The notes below the pieces were generated by a model, which saw nothing but the letters and a program-made list of their open reading frames with translations, had not been told where the DNA came from and did not search any database. The translations under genes were made by a program, and so were the position numbers. Of a DNA stretch of 5,724 bases, positions 1-5,535 are shown one piece after another (position 1 is the stretch's first letter; each line of letters starts with the position of its first letter). The stretch lies in assembly GCA_018646825.1 (NCBI GenBank), contig JABGUA010000036.1:1-5724 (forward strand), given 5' to 3'. Origin of the DNA: Piscirickettsiaceae bacterium (GTDB taxonomy: Bacteria; Pseudomonadota; Gammaproteobacteria; Nitrosococcales; Methylophagaceae).

Positions 1-132
1 GCCTTCATATTGTGGCGTAAACCCACATTGACTCGCTGTGTTCACAATCAATAACACTTTGTCTTTAAATTCAGCAAAGTCGATGGGCTGGCCTTGCAGG
101 TTATTCAGCGAAAAATCATAAAACTCAGACAT
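1..132 (-). CDS. Glutathione peroxidase family protein, N-terminal part (cut by window edge)
   Basis: Only the first 44 codons are present; the gene runs off the left edge. The translation begins MSEFYDFSLNNLQGQPIDF and continues to the segment NTASQCGFTPQYEG, the signature around the catalytic residue of the glutathione peroxidase family (thioredoxin fold). The catalytic position, residue 36, is an ordinary TGT cysteine and not selenocysteine, as in most bacterial members. Such enzymes reduce hydrogen peroxide or organic hydroperoxides, and many Cys-type members use thioredoxin better than glutathione (family knowledge). No signal peptide is seen, so it is probably cytoplasmic. The ATG is preceded by AGGAAT with good spacing, which supports the start. 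It is divergent from the radical SAM gene. The donor thiol and the rest of the active site cannot be judged from this fragment. Confidence 0.93.
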   Translation of the reverse strand, partial: MSEFYDFSLNNLQGQPIDFAEFKDKVLLIVNTASQCGFTPQYEG

Positions 133-157
133 AGTTATTCCTAGTAGCAGTTGATTT

Positions 158-198
158 GAAGTATGTCCCAGCCATTTTGAATTAACAAGTCATACTTC
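158..198. repeat. 8-bp inverted repeat in the divergent gap, possible operator
   Basis: GAAGTATG at 158-165 and its exact reverse complement CATACTTC at 191-198 lie in the 109-bp gap between the divergent peroxidase and radical SAM genes. The centres are 33 bp apart, about three helical turns, so proteins bound to both arms would sit on the same face of the helix. One arm overlaps the candidate -10 box of the peroxidase promoter. The repeat is seen directly; any regulatory role is inference, and an 8-bp match in a gap this size is not strongly significant. Confidence 0.3.
160..188 (-). promoter_or_regulatory. Possible sigma-70 promoter of the glutathione peroxidase gene
   Basis: Read on the minus strand there is a TTGTTA hexamer (plus positions 183-188), a spacer of exactly 17 bases, and a CATACT hexamer (160-165). 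Each matches the sigma-70 consensus at four of six positions. Transcription would begin about 20 bases before the ATG at 132. The -10 hexamer overlaps one arm of an inverted repeat. Modest matches like this arise by chance in AT-rich gaps, so the call is tentative. Confidence 0.3.
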
Positions 199-241
199 CA
201 TTAGTCAGAATCGTCATCAGCGATTACGGTAAACTAGCCGC

Positions 242-1753
242 ATGTCGACTGATATTCTGTTTACCACCTTAAACGCCCGCTATATGCATACCGCATTTGG
301 CTTACGCTATCTGCAAGCCAACCTAGGCGACTTGCAGCAACACGCTCTTATTCAAGAATTCACCATTCAAGAACAAACCCTCAATATTGCTGAACAGCTA
401 CTCGCACATCAGCCGAAGATTATTTGTTTTAGTGTCTATATTTGGAATATCACTGAAATCACGCAAATCATATTGCTACTTAAACAAATTTCACCTGAAA
501 CCGTCATCATCCTCGGTGGACCAGAAGTCAGTCATGCCCCTGATGTCCCTGACATTGTGGAACAAGCGGATTACATTATTTCAGGACCTGGCGAGCAAAG
601 TGTCAAAACACTGTGTGAACAAATTTTAGCCGACCAAGCGCCAGCAGAAAAATTCATTGAAGGCATCGCCACCGCACTAGATAAACTCGTTTTACCTTAT
701 GACTATTACACCGATGAAGATATTCGTAATCGATTGATCTATGTTGAGGCTTCACGCGGCTGTCCATTCAAATGCGAGTTTTGCTTGTCATCGCTCGATA
801 AAACAGCCACAGCCTTTCCGTTAGAGCCCTTTCTCGAGGCAATGGATAAACTGCTACAACGTGGTGTCCGTAACTTTAAATTTATCGATCGGACGTTCAA
901 CCTCAAAGTCGCCACCAGCGTTAGAATTTTAGAGTTCTTCTTAGAACGAATGACAGATGATTTGTATCTGCATTTTGAAGTTATTCCGGATAACTTGCCT
1001 GAAAAGCTCAAGGTGATTTTGCAACGATTCCCTAACCACAGTTTGCAGTTCGAAATCGGCGTTCAAACCTTTGATCCAGAGATTCAAACGCTGATCAGTC
1101 GAAAACAAAACAATGATAAAACCAAAGACAATATTCGTTGGCTAAGACAAAATACCGGCGCCCATTTACACACCGATCTGATTTTTGGCTTACCAGAAGA
1201 CACACTAGATAATTTTGCTGATAGCTTTAATCAACTGATCGCATTAGAGCCACAAGAGATTCAGCTTGGTATTTTAAAAAGGTTACGTGGTGCGCCTTTA
1301 AATCGTCACAATGGCCATTACGCATTGCGTTTCAACCCACAAGCGCCATACAACATCCTCAGCACGTCAAAAATCACATTTAATGAGATGCAACAGGTTA
1401 ATCGGTTTGCCCGCTTTTGGGACATGATTGGTAACTCTGGTCGCTTCGCCAACACGCTACCAATTCTTTTAGGAGACCAGCCTTTCGAACGCTTTATACA
1501 GTTATCAGAACAGCTCTATCAACGTGCTGGGAGCAGCTGGAAAATCGCTTTAAAGAGACAGTTTGAATTAGTCTTTGTTATTTTAACGGAACACTTTGAA
1601 GAAGAGGCTGGCACCGTCAAACAAGCGCTATCTTTAGACTATGACCGTAACCAGATAAAAGGCATTCCAGCCTACGAAGCCAACAATCTGACACCCAAAC
1701 AAAAAAGAGTCGGGACGGCGAATAAACGTCAACAATTACATCAAATAAACTAG
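242..1753 (+). CDS. B12-binding-type radical SAM protein with C-terminal DUF4080 region
   Basis: This 503-residue protein has three parts. Residues 1-140 resemble a cobalamin-binding Rossmann domain, with LGGPEVS at 91-97 and SGPGEQ at 114-119, both typical of B12-binding radical SAM proteins; the classic DxHxxG cobalt-ligand motif is not visible. The radical SAM core has the CxxxCxxC cluster motif at Cys174, Cys178 and Cys181, which binds a 4Fe-4S cluster and S-adenosylmethionine, followed by EIGVQTFDPEIQ (271-282) and DLIFGLPEDT (312-321). The rest (about 350-503) fits the DUF4080 region, including the NARYMHTAFGLRYL start and the basic KRQQLH tail typical of the group. The substrate is unknown. 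An in-frame TAA at 230-232 with no alternative start codon after it makes the ATG at 242 the earliest possible start; the Shine-Dalgarno is weak. The gene appears monocistronic and converges on the isochorismatase-family gene 3 bp away. Confidence 0.88.
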   Translation: MSTDILFTTLNARYMHTAFGLRYLQANLGDLQQHALIQEFTIQEQTLNIAEQLLAHQPKIICFSVYIWNITEITQIILLLKQISPETVIILGGPEVSHAPDVPDIVEQADYIISGPGEQSVKTLCEQILADQAPAEKFIEGIATALDKLVLPYDYYTDEDIRNRLIYVEASRGCPFKCEFCLSSLDKTATAFPLEPFLEAMDKLLQRGVRNFKFIDRTFNLKVATSVRILEFFLERMTDDLYLHFEVIPDNLPEKLKVILQRFPNHSLQFEIGVQTFDPEIQTLISRKQNNDKTKDNIRWLRQNTGAHLHTDLIFGLPEDTLDNFADSFNQLIALEPQEIQLGILKRLRGAPLNRHNGHYALRFNPQAPYNILSTSKITFNEMQQVNRFARFWDMIGNSGRFANTLPILLGDQPFERFIQLSEQLYQRAGSSWKIALKRQFELVFVILTEHFEEEAGTVKQALSLDYDRNQIKGIPAYEANNLTPKQKRVGTANKRQQLHQIN

Positions 1754-1756
1754 CTG

Positions 1757-2326
1757 CTACAAGATCATCTGTGCCAATTTTTTAAAGTCAGACTGCCCAG
1801 CATCTTCTAGCCATTCAAAAACAACTGACTCTACATTACTGATAATGACGCCTGCACTGCGTAACCGCTGCAAAGCATTATATTGGTTTGATTTCGAGCG
1901 AGAACTCACCGCATCTTCAACCACAAAAACCTGAAAACCTTGCGATTGCAATGCAAGTGCTGTTTGTAACACACAAATATGCGTTTCCATTCCGACTAAG
2001 ACAACTTGCTTTCGTTCGGTTTGTTCGAGTTTAGTGACAAATGCTGGAGCACCGGTTGCTGAAAAAGTTGTTTTCTCAAGCACAAGCGCATCGTCTGGAC
2101 ATGCTTTTATTAAGGCAGACTCTGTTGGCCCTAAGCCTTTTGGATACTGTTCTGTCACCACAACAGGAACTGATAACGTATTCGCAGCCGTTAATAAAAC
2201 ATTAACGCGTTCAATAACACGTTCTTTGACACCTTTAGGCATCGCTGACACTAGTTTTTCTTGTACATCAATAACCACTAGCACGCAGTCGTTTACATTA
2301 CTCAAGTAAAGATTATCCTTTCCCAT
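1757..2326 (-). CDS. Isochorismatase-family cysteine hydrolase
   Basis: This 189-residue cytoplasmic protein has the alpha/beta fold of the isochorismatase/nicotinamidase superfamily. The catalytic triad is visible: Asp20 in VVIDVQEKL, Lys85 in LVLEKTTFSA, and the nucleophile Cys118 in GMETHICVLQTALAL. The length is typical of the small single-domain members (YcaC-like and related amidases). The substrate cannot be read from sequence, because members cleave amides, isochorismate or unknown compounds, and a siderophore or nicotinamide role is not supported by the neighbours. I chose the ATG at 2326, not the in-frame GTG at 2344: it follows GAGGAAG at ideal spacing and its A is the last base of the TolC stop codon (TAATG), while the GTG start would add six residues inside tolC. 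It is the last gene of the pcm-rhodanese-tolC operon, probably translationally coupled to tolC. Confidence 0.9.
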   Translation of the reverse strand: MGKDNLYLSNVNDCVLVVIDVQEKLVSAMPKGVKERVIERVNVLLTAANTLSVPVVVTEQYPKGLGPTESALIKACPDDALVLEKTTFSATGAPAFVTKLEQTERKQVVLVGMETHICVLQTALALQSQGFQVFVVEDAVSSRSKSNQYNALQRLRSAGVIISNVESVVFEWLEDAGQSDFKKLAQMIL

Positions 2327-3645
2327 TATTCTTCCTCTAGCCACTCATTAATTTGAGTAAGATCAAGCGGACTTAAGTTACCCGCTGCCTGCTTTAAACG
2401 CAAGCTAGACAAAATATATTCATAACGAGAGCTCGCATAATCGCGCTTTGCCCTAAATAAATCACGACGCACATTTAATACATCGACTGTGGTCCGTGTG
2501 CCGACCTCATAACCGGCTTCCGTCGACTCCAAGGCTTTTTGCCCTGAAACCAAAGCCTGATTTAAAGCCTTAACTCGGCTAATACCAGATATCACGCCAT
2601 TAAAAGCCACGCGACTTTGACGCACTACCGCTCTACGCTGCGCTTCTTCATTTTGCATCGCCTCATCAAGACGGTGTGACGCCTGTCTCACGCGAGAGGA
2701 CACGCCACCCCCTTCATAAATTGGGAGGTTAAACTGAATACTCAATGATTGTTGATTCACCTTACTGCTACCGCCAAAGCCACTGTCGCTTTGGGATGTG
2801 TAGTTTTTCTCACCGACCAAATCTAAACTGGGGTAGTGCCCACTTTTTTCCAAGGCAATCACTTGTTGCGCATCTTCTTTCGACTTACGCACAACCCGCA
2901 AATTAGGGTTTTGTTTTAAAGCGACTTCAACCCATTGTTCGCTCAACTCAGGCTCAGGTCTCACTAAGGGCGTATCAGACTTTAATGCTGCCAAGCCCTC
3001 TAAATATAATCCTGATGTTTCTAATAATCGTTCTCTACTATTTGCTAATTCGTTTTCTGCCGTAATCACATTCGCATTGGCCAAATCATAACCCGCTCGT
3101 GATTCACTTAAATCAGTGATCGTCGCCAATCCCAAATCAAACCGCTGTTGCACTTGCTCTAATTGTTTGCCGTTGGCTTCTTTTTCCGTAGTCGAAAACT
3201 GGACTTCATCTTGTCGCGCTAAAAAATCAAAGTAACGCTCGGCAACACGCAGTATCAAAGCTTGTTCAGCAACCTGATAATTTGCATGTGCTTGCTCTAT
3301 CGCGATATCTGCCTGATTATTTTGGACATAGTTTTCTTGTCGAAAAAGAGGTTGCGTCAAACTTAAGCTATAACCATGATTGTTATATTCTTGCTCACCG
3401 TCAAACGTCTGAGCAGAGGCTTGGCGTCTTATTTGGCCATTATTCGCTGATAAAGAAAGCTGCGGTAGAAACCGAGCTGTTGCCTGTGCATCTAATTCAC
3501 CAATAGCACGTTGTGCCGATGCTTCCGCCAATAACTGTGGATCATTAACCAAAGCACTCTCGAAGACATCCACTAGGTTTTCAGCATGACTAATTGAAGA
3601 TGACAATATCGCCATTAGGCCCAAATTTATTGCTAATCGTTTCAC
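2326..3645 (-). CDS. tolC: TolC-family outer membrane channel protein
   Basis: This 439-residue protein is an outer-membrane efflux/type I secretion duct. Residues 1-21 form a signal peptide (Lys-Arg, hydrophobic core, SHA before the cut at ENLVDVF). The mature part shows the TolC internal duplication: QQRFDLGLATITDL (about 166-179) in the first half corresponds to GYEVGTRTTVDVL (378-390) in the second, each followed by a long heptad-like helix. SLTQPLF (95-101) and FNLPIYEGGG (305-314) are the matching strand segments. The length is close to the E. coli protein without its long C-terminal tail. The start is a GTG at 3645: the ATG two bases upstream is followed at once by TGA, and AGGGA lies five bases before the GTG. 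It is the third gene of the operon. No adaptor or pump gene is present here, so the partner system is unknown; the tolC symbol is given at family level. Confidence 0.92.
   Translation of the reverse strand: MKRLAINLGLMAILSSSISHAENLVDVFESALVNDPQLLAEASAQRAIGELDAQATARFLPQLSLSANNGQIRRQASAQTFDGEQEYNNHGYSLSLTQPLFRQENYVQNNQADIAIEQAHANYQVAEQALILRVAERYFDFLARQDEVQFSTTEKEANGKQLEQVQQRFDLGLATITDLSESRAGYDLANANVITAENELANSRERLLETSGLYLEGLAALKSDTPLVRPEPELSEQWVEVALKQNPNLRVVRKSKEDAQQVIALEKSGHYPSLDLVGEKNYTSQSDSGFGGSSKVNQQSLSIQFNLPIYEGGGVSSRVRQASHRLDEAMQNEEAQRRAVVRQSRVAFNGVISGISRVKALNQALVSGQKALESTEAGYEVGTRTTVDVLNVRRDLFRAKRDYASSRYEYILSSLRLKQAAGNLSPLDLTQINEWLEEE
2331..2337 (-). promoter_or_regulatory. Strong Shine-Dalgarno deciding the hydrolase start
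   Basis: GAGGAAG on the minus strand lies within the last codons of tolC, with its GAGG core seven bases before the ATG at 2326. It also encodes part of the Glu-Glu-Glu tail of TolC. Its spacing favours the ATG at 2326 over the upstream GTG at 2344. Confidence 0.75.
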
Positions 3646-3650
3646 ATTAT

Positions 3651-3655
3651 TCCCT
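3651..3655 (-). promoter_or_regulatory. Shine-Dalgarno supporting the GTG start of tolC
   Basis: On the minus strand AGGGA overlaps the TAG stop of the rhodanese gene and lies five bases before the GTG at 3645. An ATG immediately followed by TGA (plus positions 3642-3647) overlaps the GTG, so a ribosome choosing that ATG would stop at once. Confidence 0.65.
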
Positions 3656-3977
3656 AATAAACTGACATCGACTGATCAACATCACTAGCCCAGCTATTCA
3701 TGCCACCAATCATATTAATAATGTCGCTATACCCCAGCCCTTCCAAATATTGGGCAACATGTTGACTACGCATACCCGCATGACACACTAAAACAACCGT
3801 TTGATGAACATCTTCGCCCAGTTGGTGTAATTCATTTGGAATCTGTTGCATCGGAATATGTAAAGCACTCACTATTTTGCCGTAAGCCAACTCATGCAAT
3901 TCGCGGACATCAACCACTGTCACTTGTTGATTCTGCAATAATAAATCTGAGACCTCACGCGCCGTTAATTGATTCAT
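3654..3977 (-). CDS. Single-domain rhodanese (GlpE-like sulfurtransferase)
   Basis: This 107-residue protein is a complete single rhodanese domain without signal peptide. It has the N-terminal motif VVDVRELHELAYGKI (21-35) and the active-site loop with Cys65 in VCHAGMRSQ, followed by the conserved GGMNSW near the end. Rhodaneses move sulfane sulfur through a cysteine persulfide from donors such as thiosulfate to cyanide or other thiols; the physiological acceptor here is unknown. The active loop of six residues (CHAGMR) is the type seen in sulfurtransferases, not in arsenate reductase or phosphatase relatives, which have seven. It sits 11 bp after the Pcm homologue and 8 bp before tolC in one operon. 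No clear Shine-Dalgarno precedes the ATG; the gap is mostly a palindrome, so translation may depend on the upstream gene. Confidence 0.92.
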   Translation of the reverse strand: MNQLTAREVSDLLLQNQQVTVVDVRELHELAYGKIVSALHIPMQQIPNELHQLGEDVHQTVVLVCHAGMRSQHVAQYLEGLGYSDIINMIGGMNSWASDVDQSMSVY

Positions 3978-3979
3978 GA

Positions 3980-3991
3980 TAAAACGTTTTA
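3980..3991. repeat. 12-bp perfect palindrome in the pcm-rhodanese junction
   Basis: TAAAACGTTTTA reads the same on both strands. It includes the stop codon of the pcm homologue and fills most of the 11-bp gap where the rhodanese ribosome-binding site would be expected. In RNA it could form only a weak AT-rich stem with almost no loop, so a DNA-level site or chance are both possible. Confidence 0.4.
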
Positions 3992-4648
3992 AAACTCAAA
4001 TTCAGGTTTAGGCTCTGCATTAATCACTGCCGGAATCACTGTTTCCAACATGACCACTGTTTGCCACTCTTTTTCCGCAAGCCGGCTTACCAGCTGCACT
4101 TCCATCGAATTACCTTCGCCAACAATCGCTAACATCCGCCCCCCAACTTGCAATTGATGCAGATAATGCTCGGGTATCGTAACAAAGGCAGCTGTCGAGA
4201 CTATCGCATCGACTCGATCATCAAAGGGCCACTGTATAGCGCCATCACCAACGTGAAACTTCACATTCACGAAGCCATATCCCTGCATGTTTTTCTCTGC
4301 TATTGCAGACAACTCTGGCACAATTTCAACCGTCTCTACCCGCATTGCTAACGTCGCCAACAATGCCGTGAAATACCCCGTCCCTGTGCCAATTTCAAAA
4401 ACAGATTCATTATCTTTAATCGCCAAGGCTTGCAACATCTTACTTTGCAAAATAGGCGGCAACATCATCTGGCCATACCCAATAGGCAATGCCGTATCAG
4501 CATAAGCCAGCCCCGCTAAATCCGCACCGATAAAATCAACACGTTTCACTTGGCGTAACGCATCCAATAAGCGGGAGTCCGACACATCCGTCGGGCGCAC
4601 TTGCTGCTCCAACATATTAAAATGGGCAGTACCTTGATTTAGCACCAT
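3989..4648 (-). CDS. pcm: Protein-L-isoaspartate O-methyltransferase family protein, divergent
   Basis: This 219-residue cytoplasmic protein is an S-adenosylmethionine-dependent methyltransferase of the Pcm family. It shows the N-terminal helix RPTDVSDSRLLDALRQVKR (18-36), LPIGYGQ (54-60), SAM motif I FEIGTGTGYFTALLA (84-98), an acidic end of strand two at VETVEIVPE, the GDGAIQW loop (134-140), and IPEHYLHQLQVGGRM late in the fold. Family members methylate isoaspartyl residues in aged proteins. However, the segment that in E. coli and human enzymes reads Thr-Ile-Ser after GQ is Met61-Met62-Leu63 here, so the conserved active-site serine is missing and repair activity is doubtful. The ATG at 4648 follows AGG six bases upstream. 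It is the first gene of the operon with rhodanese, tolC and the hydrolase. A close alternative is a methyltransferase with another substrate. Confidence 0.85.
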   Translation of the reverse strand: MVLNQGTAHFNMLEQQVRPTDVSDSRLLDALRQVKRVDFIGADLAGLAYADTALPIGYGQMMLPPILQSKMLQALAIKDNESVFEIGTGTGYFTALLATLAMRVETVEIVPELSAIAEKNMQGYGFVNVKFHVGDGAIQWPFDDRVDAIVSTAAFVTIPEHYLHQLQVGGRMLAIVGEGNSMEVQLVSRLAEKEWQTVVMLETVIPAVINAEPKPEFEF

Positions 4649-4746
4649 TAATAACCTACTTTGAGTTAAGATAAATTAAACAATCCTTTAAGGATAGAAG
4701 CTTTCATATAGAGGCGCAACCACATCATCACGATAAGGAACAAACA
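4649..4746. promoter_or_regulatory. Divergent intergenic region between the pcm operon and msrA
   Basis: This 98-bp AT-rich gap must hold promoters for both directions. I find no convincing sigma-70 site on either strand; the best minus-strand pair is TTGCGC and TATCCT separated by 17 bases, matching the consensus at only three and four positions. A 13-bp palindrome, ATCCTT-T-AAGGAT, lies at 4683-4695 and is a plausible operator shared by the two transcripts. AAGGAA six bases before the ATG at 4747 is a good ribosome-binding site for msrA. Confidence 0.4.
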
Positions 4747-5205
4747 ATGCACACTGCAACCTTTGCCGCAGGCTGTTTCTGGGGTGTTGAAGCTAAATTC
4801 AGACAACTCCCAGGCATCACAGCAACCCGCGTCGGTTACACCGCCGGCCATACCGAATCACCTGACTATAAAGCTGTTTGCACTGGTGCAACCGGTCATG
4901 CTGAAGCCATCGAAGTGACCTTTGACCCGACGATCATCAGCTATGAACAACTACTCGACTTCTTCTGGCAGATCCATAATCCGACAACCTTAAATCAACA
5001 GGGTCCAGATATAGGAACGCAATATCGATCCGCTGTTTTTTATCATAGCGCAGAACAAAAAGAATTAGCGCTAAGTAAAAAACAGACTCTCAATCAAACC
5101 CATTTCAGCAAACAGGCCATTGTGACTGAAATCTCACCGCTTGAAACCTTCTATCCGGCCGAAGAGTATCACCAATGCTATATACAAAAACAAGGCGGAC
5201 ACTAA
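4747..5205 (+). CDS. msrA: Peptide-methionine (S)-S-oxide reductase MsrA
   Basis: MsrA reduces the S epimer of methionine sulfoxide, free or in proteins, using thioredoxin. This 152-residue protein is the short core form and has no signal peptide, so it acts in the cytoplasm. The catalytic motif GCFWG starts at residue 9, with nucleophile Cys10 and the Phe11-Trp12 methyl pocket. Other conserved residues are Tyr41, Glu53 in TGHAEAIEV, Asp88 and Tyr93 in DIGTQYRSAVFYH, and FYPAEEYHQCY near the end. It lacks the long N- and C-terminal extensions of the 212-residue E. coli enzyme. Candidate resolving cysteines are Cys45 and Cys144; Cys144 lies at the usual YHQ(D/x)Y position. The ATG has AAGGAA six bases upstream. 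It is divergent from the pcm homologue and convergent with soxZ, 12 bp away. Confidence 0.96.
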   Translation: MHTATFAAGCFWGVEAKFRQLPGITATRVGYTAGHTESPDYKAVCTGATGHAEAIEVTFDPTIISYEQLLDFFWQIHNPTTLNQQGPDIGTQYRSAVFYHSAEQKELALSKKQTLNQTHFSKQAIVTEISPLETFYPAEEYHQCYIQKQGGH

Positions 5206-5214
5206 TGCTTCAGT

Positions 5215-5232
5215 ACGCTAGTTCACTAGCGT
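5215..5232. terminator. Perfect inverted repeat at the msrA/soxZ convergent junction
   Basis: ACGCTAGT-TC-ACTAGCGT is an exact 8-bp inverted repeat with a two-base centre. It begins 10 bases after the msrA stop and contains the soxZ stop codon. Its symmetry and convergent position suit a bidirectional transcription end. It is not a textbook intrinsic terminator: no T-run follows on the minus strand, and on the plus strand five T residues appear only 12 bases downstream (5245-5249). Confidence 0.4.
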
Positions 5233-5535
5233 CTCAACCACCCCTTTTTGTCCCATATTATCAACCCAGCGTACCTTGATTTTGTCACCAATCTCCCCTT
5301 CCATAAGGCGAAATGCAAAATAAGGGTTCTCAGCCGTAGCCGATCCACATTTAACTTCTAACATCGGCTCATCATTTCGCCAGCAACGAATATCTTGAAT
5401 AAAATGAAGACCTGACACTGCTGGTGAATTATTAACGCTACGTCCAGATGACATAGGGTGTATTAACAGAACACGTACTGCGGTATGTCCTACACGTAGA
5501 GTGGCCCTTAAACGATCCTGCTCTAACATCGACAT
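5218..5535 (-). CDS. soxZ: Thiosulfate oxidation carrier complex protein SoxZ
   Basis: This 105-residue protein matches SoxZ, the immunoglobulin-like partner of SoxY in the periplasmic SoxYZ carrier on which thiosulfate is oxidised. Recognisable segments are VRVLLIHPMSSG (20-31), LHFIQDI (43-49), AENPYFAF (68-75) and GDKIKVRWVDNMGQKG (83-98). It has no signal peptide, which is normal because SoxZ is exported with SoxY. The ATG at 5535 overlaps the soxY stop by one base (TAATG), typical of the tightly coupled soxYZ pair. No strong Shine-Dalgarno is seen, which fits translational coupling. An oddity is two cysteines, Cys51 and Cys63, in the core; many SoxZ proteins have none in these segments. 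The position of soxZ directly after a soxY that lacks its sulfur-carrying cysteine raises doubt about a classic Sox role. Confidence 0.88.
   Translation of the reverse strand: MSMLEQDRLRATLRVGHTAVRVLLIHPMSSGRSVNNSPAVSGLHFIQDIRCWRNDEPMLEVKCGSATAENPYFAFRLMEGEIGDKIKVRWVDNMGQKGVVETLVN

Noticed and set aside
739..1011. Minus-strand open frame inside the radical SAM gene
   Set aside because: It lies antisense to the CxxxCxxC region and has no recognisable domain or ribosome-binding site; it is a shadow of the real gene.
1751..1759. Small palindrome TAGC-T-GCTA at the radical SAM/hydrolase convergent junction
   Set aside because: It arises from two facing TAG stop codons with four-base arms and no T-run; too short to call a terminator.
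2034..2309. Plus-strand open frame antisense to the hydrolase gene
   Set aside because: The opposite strand encodes a full catalytic triad protein; this frame is low-complexity Ser/Thr-rich and looks like a shadow.
2327..2344. GTG at 2344 as the start of the isochorismatase-family gene
   Set aside because: It would add six residues inside the tolC coding end, and the strong GAGGAAG site lies downstream of it, correctly spaced for the ATG at 2326.
4666..4851. Open frame on the minus strand over the start of msrA
   Set aside because: It is antisense to the conserved MsrA catalytic region, resembles no known protein and spans the divergent promoter gap.
5233..5249. Intrinsic terminator for msrA using the T-run at 5245-5249
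   Set aside because: The T-run is only five bases long and 12 bases away from the hairpin, too far for a standard intrinsic terminator.
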